Source: Branchiostoma floridae (Eukaryota; Chordata; Leptocardii; Amphioxiformes; Branchiostomatidae). From it: DNA of 64,000 bases. The stretch is from positions 494,132 through 558,131 of the forward strand of contig NC_049997.1 of assembly GCF_000003815.2 (NCBI RefSeq), given 5' to 3'. Each line of letters starts with the position of its first letter. The first letter of the stretch is position 1. Made by a program: the position numbers and the translations under genes. The notes under the pieces are model-generated. The model was given only the letters and a program-made list of their open reading frames with translations, had not been told where the DNA came from and did no database searches. Below are positions 37,701 through 46,616 of this stretch, piece by piece.

Positions 37701-39082
37701 TAACGTTAAGGTCCCAGTAAATAACACTACAGGCTCGTTCTCATTTAAATGTCGAAATGCTGTCGCCTGACTTTAATTACGCCTTAATATGGAGCAAATT
37801 ATAGACAAAATCACTGGTTCCTTCATTTTGCTCAACCCCTGTAATGTTTTACAAAAGATGCACAACAACATTCGTATTGGTTAATGGCTTAGAAGATTAT
37901 TATAGCCACGGGTGGAATTTCGCCCCCCAAAAATGGCTGTCGCCTGAGAAGAAACGAAGAATTCAAATAGTAGCCAAAAATGTAAAAATTCAGTTCCAAG
38001 AATGATTGTTCGGTAGGTGAAACCAGCTAACTAGGCCCTCTGACCGATCACGTTAGATCGCTACTGTCACTGATCTTGGAGGCTGTGTGAGGTGGTTTAT
38101 GTCTGTCGCCAGATTCTGTAACAAACGTTACCACCATGAGTACTATGGTTGCCACGGTTACATTGTCCACGTATAAGACTAGAAATGGCCGTTTTTGTGA
38201 CGCTGTACTGTTTTTCTGGCTTTCTAAAGAAACAAGAAAGGGTTGTTGACGGTCATTTACATCCCACCTTGTTTAACAAAATGTTGTACAGAAATGACTG
38301 CATCAAACATTACCATTGTTCGATGCTCTCTAAGCTTTCTATTTGACCTGGTGTAAAAATGCTTCCCACTTTTTAAATGTTCCTAGGGACGTCCACTTAT
38401 ACCTCAATGATGTAGTCAATAAGGTGAGTTATTTCGAAGAAAACAGGGTTAAGTCTACTGTTGTAACAAACGTTACCGGTAACGTTTGTTACATGCCCTG
38501 TAATGCATTACCAATGGGACCGAAAATAATAAGTTGCCATTTTCTGGTTATGGTTAAAAGAGGAATTTTCCTAAACAACCAGGTAGTTTTCACTGAAAAT
38601 AAAGCCGACTTAATCTTCGACCCCAAAAAATGCAATTTTCGACATTTCAATGAGAACGAGTGTACATCGCTGCAACATATATCAGATTTGAATAACCCTC
38701 GACTCCATAATAGGAAAAACTGTAGAATGATTGGCGTTATATCCTTCAGCAAGCTCGCCGCTCTAGTAGAATGGGTGTGTAAAGTTTCTGTCATCCTCAG
38801 ACTGACATCTTACGCGAAGTCTGTCCTATGTGAATGATATAATACTCTAACCTCATGGCGAAAAAATGTACTATTCATGTGGTTATCTGGTTGCTTGTTC
38901 TTTGATCTTCCGACACGTTTATATATTACATTTAGAGAGAAGAATAAAAGCAACAATGAGATCAAAAATATCCCCATGTTCTTTCAGGAGGTGGTATTGG
39001 CGCTGCAGTTGGATTCATAGTTGGACTTGGAGTCGGCATCATCTGTTACAAATGTAGCAAGAAAAGCGCGACCTCAAAATAG
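22799..39082 (+). CDS. Laccase-like multicopper oxidase with C-terminal membrane anchor (complete, 15 exons, 736 residues)
   Basis: Coding exons: 22799-22924, 23982-24129, 24772-24872, 25120-25265, 25916-26027, 27820-27923, 28474-28583, 30928-31102, 32483-32615, 33234-33361, 34254-34461, 34806-34938, 36497-36784, 37426-37629, 38988-39082. They total 2,211 nt and phases agree throughout. The N-terminus ([19 protein letters not shown]) is a signal peptide. Three cupredoxin domains follow in the laccase order. Copper ligands are HWHG (142-145), HWWHAHLG (183-190), [13 protein letters not shown] (550-562) and [12 protein letters not shown] (643-654), covering the trinuclear cluster and the type 1 site with a Met axial position. 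Residues 706-726 ([20 protein letters not shown]) form a Gly-rich membrane segment followed by a short basic tail, so the enzyme would face outside or into the lumen. It would oxidise phenols, catechols or metal ions using O2. The substrate is unknown. All ligands are present, so activity is expected. Confidence 0.95.
25201..25566 (+). repeat. Exon tail plus splice donor duplicated in tandem (four copies) after oxidase exon 4
   Basis: The last 65 bp of exon 4 (from tggatggacgggg to the donor) and about 40 bp of CA-rich intron recur at 25306, 25401 and 25498 (spacing 105, 95 and 97). Copies 1-3 keep a GT donor after TTTACTTAYAG, and copy 4 also reads TATAG followed by GTATGT. Use of donor 2 would add exactly 35 codons in frame. 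Copy 3 shifts the frame and copy 4 runs into a stop. Confidence 0.9.
27382..27787. repeat. 203-bp tandem duplication upstream of oxidase exon 6
   Basis: Two almost identical copies start at 27382 and 27585 with aatgaaaaaattgtgttttt. The duplication ends about 30 bp before the exon 6 acceptor, so the branch-point and upstream intron sequence is present twice. High identity indicates a recent event. Confidence 0.9.
29191..29375. repeat. About 46-bp tandem repeat, four copies
   Basis: Units begin gtaattttcatggcatatac at 29191, 29239, 29283 and 29329. They lie in intron 7 of the oxidase gene. Confidence 0.8.
29341..30500. repeat. Direct duplication of about 300 bp at 836-bp offset
   Basis: The segment starting in the last 46-bp unit (29341) through GGAATTTGGGACATGTCC near 29640-29660 recurs at 30177-30500 with very few differences. 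A shorter third relative, containing ggggatggttgggtcaa, lies near 29065-29100. All are in intron 7 of the oxidase gene. Confidence 0.85.
31863..32386 (-). pseudogene. 5'-truncated LINE 3' end with (TTC)n tail
   Basis: The minus-strand translation reads [17 protein letters not shown] then [20 protein letters not shown] and [12 protein letters not shown], the C-terminal zinc-knuckle region common in jockey/CR1-like LINEs. It continues to a 3' UTR with AATAAA and a TTCTTC tail (plus strand (AAG)n at 31863-31880). It is in intron 8 of the oxidase gene and is not functional. Confidence 0.75.
33368..33676. mobile_element. Fold-back MITE inserted at +6 of an oxidase splice donor
   Basis: An almost complete palindrome of 309 bp: the left arm starts taggggtgtctaagcattta and the right arm in reverse starts caggggtgcctaaaaatctg. 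Both arms share CACGAACCCTATGAGATTCG and ACTATGCGAAAACG blocks. TA flanks both ends (33366-33367, 33677-33678). It begins 6 bp after the last base of exon 10 (33361). A tandem copy of this exon tail at 33738-33770 lacks the element and reads gtagtatgtataattcaagc, in effect the empty site. Confidence 0.8.
33738..33828 (+). repeat. Two extra copies of the oxidase exon 10 tail and donor
   Basis: CCGTCAACTTCAG followed by GTAGTAT (donor at 33749) and TTCAATTGTCCCTTCAA followed by GTAAGA (donor at 33823) resemble the true exon 10 end GTCAACTGTCCCTTCAG plus GTAGTAT. Each is followed by AATTCAAG.AAAGAAACACAC-type intron sequence, or preceded by it. It is the same kind of event as after exon 4. Confidence 0.75.
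35150..35352. mobile_element. Short MITE with about 75-bp inverted ends
   Basis: The left end contains ATACCGCCACCTCAAAAAACG and TATAGAGGCCTTCTCAAGAT. The right end holds the inverse (ATCTTGGGAAGACCTCTATA, CGTTTTTGAGGTGGCGGTAT). The two arms are separated by about 50 bp. It lies in intron 12 of the oxidase gene. Confidence 0.7.
35447..35780. mobile_element. 334-bp MITE with GTAACGGGAGGGGCCCC ends
   Basis: The inverted ends are GTAACGGGAGGGGCCCC followed by GAGTTCG.CAC-type sequence on both sides. The interior is AT-rich without an ORF. It lies in intron 12 of the oxidase gene, 95 bp after the previous MITE. Confidence 0.75.
36100..36345 (-). pseudogene. LINE C-terminal fragment
   Basis: The minus-strand frame reads [20 protein letters not shown] then [17 protein letters not shown], the conserved C-terminal signature of a widespread animal LINE group, with the upstream reverse transcriptase missing. 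It lies in intron 12 of the oxidase gene. Confidence 0.75.
37011..37331. mobile_element. MITE, family with AAGCTAAGGGCA ends (copy 2)
   Basis: The ends are aaagctaagggcacaaccca and its inverse (gggttgtgcccttagcttt), about 25 bp with few mismatches. The interior matches copy 1 at 9453-9782. It lies in intron 13 of the oxidase gene. Confidence 0.8.
38462..38493. repeat. Perfect 32-bp palindrome
   Basis: TGTAACAAACGTTACC is followed directly by its reverse complement. The same 16-bp arm also occurs alone at 38117-38132, so the two sites bracket a segment of about 345 bp in intron 14 of the oxidase gene. It may be a pair of transposon ends. Confidence 0.8.
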
Positions 39083-39513
39083 CAGACCACAGTTTGCGAC
39101 ATGCAGGGTATACAGTTTTGTTGAGTTAAAGACCACACCTGCACGCGGTGACATCAGTAATAGGAGCACTAGAAACAAACATCAACCACAATTAAAACAA
39201 GGACAAATCGGTACAAGAATAGTCCTATTCCCTACATGGTCAACCTTCTGTATGGCCACCGTATATTGAATATGTCAGCTGTTGTAAGCTACTTCTCATC
39301 TAGCATTGTGCATGTGTAAACTAACTTATCGGTTTAAAACCTATCTGTTTTAGGGTAGCATTTAGTGTTGATTTACAAATAACGTCATTACTCCGTTTAA
39401 ACGTAAAGCTGTAATTTGCCTAAGTCAATGATTTTAAGTGTAAAGGTATGCAATTCAGCCTGTGGCTGCCATATACACTTTGTCTTTTCATAATGATCTT
39501 ATCATGATGATCA

Positions 39514-39519
39514 AATAAA
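39514..39519 (+). other. Candidate polyadenylation signal of the oxidase gene
   Basis: AATAAA lies 432 bp after the stop codon. It is followed by an ATTC tetranucleotide tract that could alternatively be the tail of a LINE remnant. Confidence 0.45.
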
Positions 39520-40149
39520 GCATCTATTCATTCATTCATTCATCCACGGTAATTGAAGTGGTAAGGCTTATGATACAGAAAAAATGAAAATATCTTATTT
39601 TAACAAAGTAAGGTACAAAATGTCGAAGAAACATGTGTCCGCATATAGAGTTTTCAGGACTTCTTTTAAACAACGTTGTACGAAGGTTAATGGAGATGCA
39701 GTCGGTTCACCTCGATACTATTAGGCATTTACGTAGACGGCGCATTTGTACACTAAAAAGTCCGTTTCATAAATTCGCAAAGCCCATATGGTTCCATAGC
39801 ACATATAGCAGTGTAAACTTGGATTATAAATGCAACTTCTAACTTGAATTGTGACCGCTTAAAAATGTAGACATTTCAGTCTCATGTGTCATTGAATAAG
39901 CATAAAATAAGTAAACTTAAACTTAAAATAACAAGATTTAAGGCTAAGGTAGATATAGAATTCAGCGGCAGAATTATCTTTGCTACCATTAGGCTTCTGG
40001 CAAGCATGAAATCAGGTATGACTTGAAATGTCAAACATGCGTGTTAAATTCATCAAACATATATTGCTGAGCCTGAATAGAATAAATGCCAATATAGTAA
40101 TCTTAGTTAGCACCAACATGCAAATAAAGCATCATAAGAGATACACTCA

Positions 40150-40500
40150 TACATGGTTTCCAATGGTGACCCGTTGCGTAATGGTAGGGTATTTGGCTTA
40201 AAGCCCAGAGATCCTGGGTTCAGGCCGACGCTGTGCCCTTAGAAAGGCACTAAACAAAGATTTTCTCACCTTACTGGGGATTGATTAAAAACCATGCTCC
40301 GGATAGGACGTTAAATTGAGGAGGGCCACACGTCTTGTACGTAACATAACCCACCACACCTATCAAGAATTACAGGGGTTATTGCTGGTTTGTGCGGACC
40401 AATTGGCATTTGTAATATGCAGCTTGTATTCCCCATCAAAAATTGAATTGCATTAATCTTCTGTCTTAAGTACGTGTCGCCCTGTCTTTTACTTACCAAA
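40150..40500 (+). mobile_element. tRNA-derived SINE
   Basis: The tRNA-like head GTGACCCGTTGCGTAATGG is followed by the B-box-like GGGTTCAGGCC (40217-40227), then a body with TAGAAAGGCACTAAACA and GATAGGACGTTAAATTGAGG. The body shares blocks with the SINEs at 51660 and 63086. It lies between the oxidase and Link genes. Confidence 0.7.
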
Positions 40501-40911
40501 ACAACAACTGACGATAAAACAGAAATAGAATGGCCCCATAGAATACGCTTGGATCAGTGAATGCTTTGACACAACCGACTTTAAACAGAAAAATACTAAC
40601 GCTTAAAACAATGCATAATATCACATTTTGATTGCAAACCTTTCTTTATTGTTAAATGAAAGCTAAAGACTATTGAAACCGGCGTTTGTTTCTCTGGAAC
40701 AAATTTAATGAGTTTTTTTTTTTCTCAAACAATTCTTTAATCTTTGGATTGTTCTGCTGAAAGTGTTTACAGAATACGACTTAAAAGATGTAAAGTCGAT
40801 TATAGAATTTACCTCCAAAAATTAATTTTTTCGGCGTTGAAGCGCGCTAGACTGATTATAAATTACATATTTTGGCTTGCACACTCTGCACATTCGGAAC
40901 GTGCTGCTGCC

Positions 40912-43900
40912 ATGGCACAGCGGCATCAAGACACATCCGTTCCAACTAGTGGAGCAAATGATCGTCAGCACAAAACCAAAACCAAAGGGAAAAAATTATC
41001 AGTTGGGGACAAGCAAGTAGATGCCAAAGACGTCATCAACCAGCTTCAGGCTAACCCGATGTACGGCTCCCGGGAGAGTTCAGGTGAGACCTAAGAAAAG
41101 ATAAACTATGCCTTTGGTTAACCAACGTACCCTTAAGAATCTGCAGACTTTTGCCTGATTTAAACGACCTCTTGCGCTGACAATGGACCAATATATTTGT
41201 GAAATGGCAACTGGGAATTTTTTTCTCGTATCTATTAACTTAAAGATATAAAAATACGGACATAATTTTGCACATAAACTCTCTCTGATTAACGCTGTGG
41301 CATATTGTGATGGCTAGCTAGTTAGACCGACAGACAGGGGTCGGTAATAGAGACGGGAAGGGTGAGGGTACAGTGACTACTTAATTAGAAAGAAGATTAC
41401 GGCACACGCTACTGTGGATTCATAATTTAAGCTAATAATAACAGCAATGTAACAAACCTCCCCCCACCTCAAAAGAAAGAAGAAAAAAACATTGCGAAAG
41501 AACACAGGGGCCACAAGGGACAACAGGAAATATACAGACCCTGATAAAGTCCAAGAATTCATCAATCCCACTTGCGGCACCTATGGAAAGACTGTTCAGT
41601 ACTTTATGTACTACAGATTGAATGATGGTACGCAACAGTTGAGTCGGACGCGTGACAAAGATATCAAATGTTAAAATATAATAAAAAAAATTTACAAATG
41701 TTTTGAGCCAAAATGTCGGATGATGTACAAGGTGCATATGCCCTTGTGGTGTGTATGTTGATGTGGATAACACATTTACTTTGTGTTGAGCGAGGATATC
41801 CGTAAAAACGTTCACATTTTCTGTCGGATTCACTGGAACTGTGTGTCATGTAAACAAAACAATGTTGGTATGATTATTTAAGCTCGGAAAATGTTAGAAC
41901 TTGGAGCATGACATGACCCAAGAAAATAATTTTCAGCAAAAAGAAATAAGCAATGCATCACTCTGCAAGCTTTGTCTGTCTATTTACGATCAGTTTGGTT
42001 TCTAAAATTCAAGGTAGAGTTTGTTCATTACCAATGGGAAAACGACAATAGAAAGCAATGGTTTGGTAAAGAGTTTTCGCATTGTAAATAGTCCTTTTGT
42101 TGCAGACGGCGAAGGTGGAAATGAAACCTGGCCATGGTGTAGCCGGGCAATGGATTTTCTGCCGTCAGGCTCCACTGTGAAGACGATCGTCATCGTGGCT
42201 ATGTTAACAACATCTCTGACTCTAACCGTGTGGCAAATCAACACTCCGCATCCGGATGTTGACACGGTATTTTTATCTATTTGTTACATTAAACGCTACT
42301 GTGGTCGATTACATAATGTAGCAGGTGACAGGAGAGAGCTGGAGGAGTTGATCACCATATATATGAATATATATCTGAGTAAAACGTTTTATCCTGGACC
42401 ATGTTATTGTAAAACACTTTGTATTTGCTTGCAAATGTCACTTCCCTTTCTGTATCTAGTATTCTCACTGGATACTGACATAGATGTTAGAAATATAGAC
42501 GCACTTTAACACGATTCCATAAATCAGTGCTGATGCAGAAATTCTACGTCATAGCAGTCTGAAATAGAGCAGACAGGAAACAAAAATGTGCTGCTGATGA
42601 AATTTCTCAAACTCATTTTAAGTTCGCAGTTCTCTGAATTTTGTTACTAACTAGAAAAACTCAATGCAGCTAGCTATAGGACTTAATGCATCTATAGGAC
42701 TTTCCAAAGAATATACAGTGGATGTAGAATGCAGTGACTGATGATGATGATGATGATGAGACAGATGTTTTTATTTTATTTTCTCAATAACAGGATTTTC
42801 AAATGGTTTTAAAAGAGCTGCACAATCAATCTGCTCTTAATCCTGGCCCAATGAATGAAGAAACGCCATTTGAAGATCGCCTCGTTACCCAACAAGCACT
42901 TATCACCCGTTTGGAGGATCATCTATGGGCCCTTGAAAACCGCTCAGCCCTTGTCATCCAACAGCAGAACCAAGTGTCCACGCTTCTTCGGGACCAGCTG
43001 GACCAGCTGACAACCTTAACAGCTGACTTGTGCAAAGCAACGCCAAACCAAGGTGTGTAGAAGTGATACAACCTCATGGTACAAAACAAGTTTCGATGGA
43101 AAATGTCCATGACATCACCAGAAACTTATGAAAGTGAGGTTTTAAAGCGTTCATTGTTTACATAAAGCACAAGTGTTACCATTTATACAACGGTCACTAG
43201 TGGTAGAAGGTTTCAAAATGGTAGTGGCTAGCTGTAGTTGTTTCTTTACTACTTCTTGCTTTGCACTATCCTGTGGCTCCCGGGATAGTTTTGGGCACGG
43301 TTCCTAGTTAGAATTAAACCTGCGACAAACCCATTTACCTTAAGAAATAGTGTCACCAGATGGATGACTGAACTGAACGGAATAAAAAAGCACTGTGAGG
43401 TGTTTCCTTCTATCCCGAAGGCTGCATAGACATATGTGACTTCCGGGCCCGCTTATACCCAAAGATTACCGGTTCAAATACAACCGTATACGTAGCATTG
43501 ATCCAGCATCATTCAGTAACAGGTACGATGTATTGTTCCAGGAAAACTCTTCCACCTGACGTCACCAGAGGGCAGGTACAGGTCTGACTGGGATGAAGCT
43601 CAGCAGGCATGCGCAGAGAAGGGAGCTGTCCTGGCGTCCTATGACCAGCTGCACGAGGCCTGGCAGGGCGGGCTGGAGCGGTGCGACTGCGGATGGCTGT
43701 CGGACGGGAATGCGTACTATCCCATGTGGGAGCGCAAGTAAGTATAATAATCACCAGGTGTATTTTGCCAGCCAGTAGGTACCCATTATGAGTAATGAGG
43801 CTGATTAACGTGGTCGAGGCACCTCCTCGAGCACGGGACCCCCGTTTTACGTCCCTCCCGGAAGACGATTTCGTGGAAAGCTTATTATTAACGACTATTA

Positions 43901-45025
43901 TCATATAGCCAGGCACCGCGGAACAATCAGAAGGCCCCTTTCAATGTTGGTTATGATGCCGTGACACATAGATTCCGGCAAGCCATGTGTTTATCGCACC
44001 TTCTGATTGGTCAGAATGAATCNNNNNNNNNNNNNNNNNNNNNNNNNNNNNNNNNNNNNNNNNNNNNNNNNNNNNNNNNNNNNNNNNNNNNNNNNNNNNN
44101 NNNNNNNNNNNNNNNNNNNNNNGATACACACAGAAAGAAAGGCATTGGCTAATCAAAAGGAGCGAAACATATGCCAGAGCAGAGACAATAAGTACAGCCT
44201 GCAAGGGGGGAATGGCTCCTTCTGTTAACATAGATAATGAGTTCTGTTGTTCTAAAAAGCCAAAGACTGCAATGTTTTGAAATGTTTTTGTGGAAATTCT
44301 GGTTTCAAAATGCAATCTTTAATCTCCTCACGACAGTATGTACCAAACAAATTCGCTCACTCTGTGGTTTTATTCGGTGGTAATGGCAAAAGCCGAGGCG
44401 TTATGACACGATATACACCTCGGGGCGGTTGATTAACTATGTGACGGCCTTATGTGCAGTCACACTGGCACCTATATTCAATTCCGTATGAGGTCCGTAT
44501 GAAATTATTAGCCTCTACAACGATCCACAGGTAGATAGGAAGTAGTAGAAAATGGACACTACGGATAACATGTGTCATGTCGGGGGAGCTAACAGACCGA
44601 TGAGTGTGTTTGCGACACTCCTTTAGCATTATATCCATCTATTTTGTCCAAGGTCTTGAGTTTTCCTGGTTTCCTGGTGTAGAGGCTGATACTTCAATAC
44701 GGACCTCATACGGACTTGAATGTATACGCACTTCTGACCGAGACCGAGAATAAGGAAGAAAAATAAATGGAGGACTTTTAGACAGTAAGTTGTTAACTTT
44801 TCCATATCTCTCAACAATGCAGATGCTTTTGTTCACTAGTATTAGTTTTTAGCTGATTTTCTTTGTGTTTCTGTCTGTTAAAGGAAGTCTTGCGGTAATA
44901 GAATAGGCATCATTAAGTGTCCCTGGAAGTCGACCCGGAACGCCTGGTGTTTCCGATCCATCTGCACACCTACGACTGAGGTCACATTCACAAACCGGGG
45001 CCCGACCGGGGAACCAAAGGAATGA
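40912..45025 (+). CDS. Type II membrane protein with coiled coil and C-terminal Link-like domain (complete, 5 exons, 309 residues)
   Basis: Coding exons: 40912-41083, 42106-42266, 42794-43052, 43542-43737, 44884-45025. They total 930 nt and phases agree. The ATG at 40912 has a good context (gccATGg). An in-frame ATG at 40744 cannot be excluded. A cytoplasmic Lys-rich N-terminus is followed by a membrane segment at about 84-101 (TIVIVAMLTTSLTLTVW), a Gln/Leu-rich helical stretch at about 130-190 (likely coiled coil, oligomerising) and a Link-type domain from about 199: FHLTSPEGRY, WDEAQQACAEKGAVLASYDQ, GLERCDCGWLSDGNAYYP, then KSCGNRIG in the last exon. The Cys pattern (221, 245, 266 and a late Cys) fits the Link fold, which binds hyaluronan in CD44, TSG-6 and aggrecan. 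Hyaluronan binding here is not shown. The 100-N gap lies within intron 4. Confidence 0.85.
41520..41625 (+). pseudogene. Possible hAT transposase C-terminal remnant
   Basis: One frame reads NSSIPLAAPMERLFST, resembling the ERLFS motif of the hAT dimerisation domain, and then meets a stop. It is short and broken, in intron 1 of the Link gene. It could be chance. Confidence 0.3.
44023..44122. other. Assembly gap (100 N)
   Basis: A run of exactly 100 N in intron 4 of the Link gene. The true length is unknown. No coding exon appears lost, because the flanking exons join in phase. Confidence 0.99.
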
Positions 45026-46616
45026 TATAAAAGACACCAAAATCCGCAGAACGTAAGAAAACATAGCCATGAGCATGATTTGTGTGTATTTTTCTGTGTC
45101 CTTAAACAACACCCCCCTTGCCCCGATTCGGAAATGTGACCTAAGCCTTACCAGGACAAAGGGAGAATTCAGTACAGCAGTATTGTGCATGTTTGAACCC
45201 TTTTTGTAGTGACTCTGAAACACCCGATTCCGGTTGGACCTGTTACTAGACACTAGCATTGCAGCACTATAGAAGTAGAAAAAACAAACAGTGAAGATCA
45301 CTTACATGAGACCGACGGTTATATTTGCTTTAGGTCTCTTTTAGTATGACTTTTGCTATGTGTAATGAGTTTACCAGAACATTTTCCGTAGAGAGGAAGA
45401 AAAAAAAGGGGGAAGGATTTGGTAAGGGCGCAGTAAATGACAGAGACCAAACGACACGTAAGCGTGTTTAAATGCCACCAACAAAGCATTCACTGCAGGT
45501 ATTAGTCTGTGACTTTCTTAGACTCGCCACGTTTGGTATTTGCAATTAGTAAGAGTTATCGTGTCTTGGGAAAGGACTTTGTGATGTTTTAATTCCAGAA
45601 ATGAAATTAAAATATGAAAAAAAGATTGGCCCTTTTATGTTAGTCGAGTAAAACTATGAGAGCAAACTTCAATCTTTTATAGCACCAGGATTTGTAAACA
45701 AGAAATTATATCTAGAACAGACAGAATATCACCTTTGCAAATCATCTTCTTGTAGTTTGGCCACCTTATGCTTGCTTTTAGTAAAGGTATAATAAATGAC
45801 CTCACACATAGAGTTAATAATGAAAAATTGAACAGACTCTTTACTTTTATTCTTTCAAATGTTTTCCTTTTACTTTCTTTGAATTTTCGTTAGCATTCTA
45901 TGACCATAGTATACTTTTCCAATATCTTATTTGCAATCTAAGGCACATGTTTGCCTATTTGCGACTAACAGTATGGCTGGAGATTTTGTAAAAATGCCGA
46001 AATTGATGCGAGCGAGGATGTTACTCATAAAACATCAACATGACGTAATAATGTGCATATTTTTTCTATTCGATATGAACCGAAGCTTATAATAACTAAG
46101 TAATCATTTGGGGAGTTGCGAAAAATAGGTAATTTTTTCATCAAATATGAAATGATATTTCATTAACAAAAGTCAAAACACAAAGTCCGCAAACAAAAAC
46201 AGATTGCAAAACTACAAAGGAACAATAATAATTATTACAACTGTATCAACATTACGGAGAAAATTATGGGGGGCGGGATACCGTTGAACAAGAGTAGATT
46301 CTGCACGATGGCAAATCATGATATACGTTATCATTGTCTTCCCTCCTACCATCGTCCATTCATTTATTTGCCCATTCGCAATTATCTTTCTATACATACG
46401 GCGATCTATTCTATTTTAGCCGACGTTCAAGAAATCTCAGGATAACCATTACTGAATATCTATGCAGTTAAATGTCATATGTTGATACAGTTCAATTGAT
46501 TATCTAATCATTTAATCTATTATTCTTCTTGGTTCAACCTTGGATTCATATGTGCATTTCTCTCAACTAAATCGCACTAATTTCCAAGGCATCTTATGAT
46601 AATGAAGACATGGTAA
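45026..46616. other. Convergent intergenic region
   Basis: AT-rich region between the 3' ends of the Link gene (plus) and the P450 gene (minus). AATAAA at 45791-45796 could serve the Link gene, and TTTATT at 46363-46368 (AATAAA on the minus strand) lies about 250 bp after the P450 stop. I see nothing else. Confidence 0.5.
46363..46368 (-). other. Candidate polyadenylation signal of the P450 gene
   Basis: AATAAA on the minus strand, about 250 bp after the P450 stop codon. Confidence 0.4.

Larger units (their letters stand above)
39083..40911. other. Intergenic region between the oxidase and Link genes
   Basis: It holds the oxidase 3' UTR (to about 39.5 kb), a SINE (40150-40500) and the presumed promoter/5' UTR of the Link gene. 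An open frame runs in from 40744 in frame with the Link gene start, but it lacks any recognisable domain. Confidence 0.5.

Noticed and set aside
38343-38837. 164-residue plus-strand open frame in oxidase intron 14
   Set aside because: No family motif, it crosses the 32-bp palindrome, and the oxidase exons join in phase without it.
43941-44315. Open frames across the 100-N gap
   Set aside because: Frame continuity through N is meaningless. The same applies to frames at 62355-62614.
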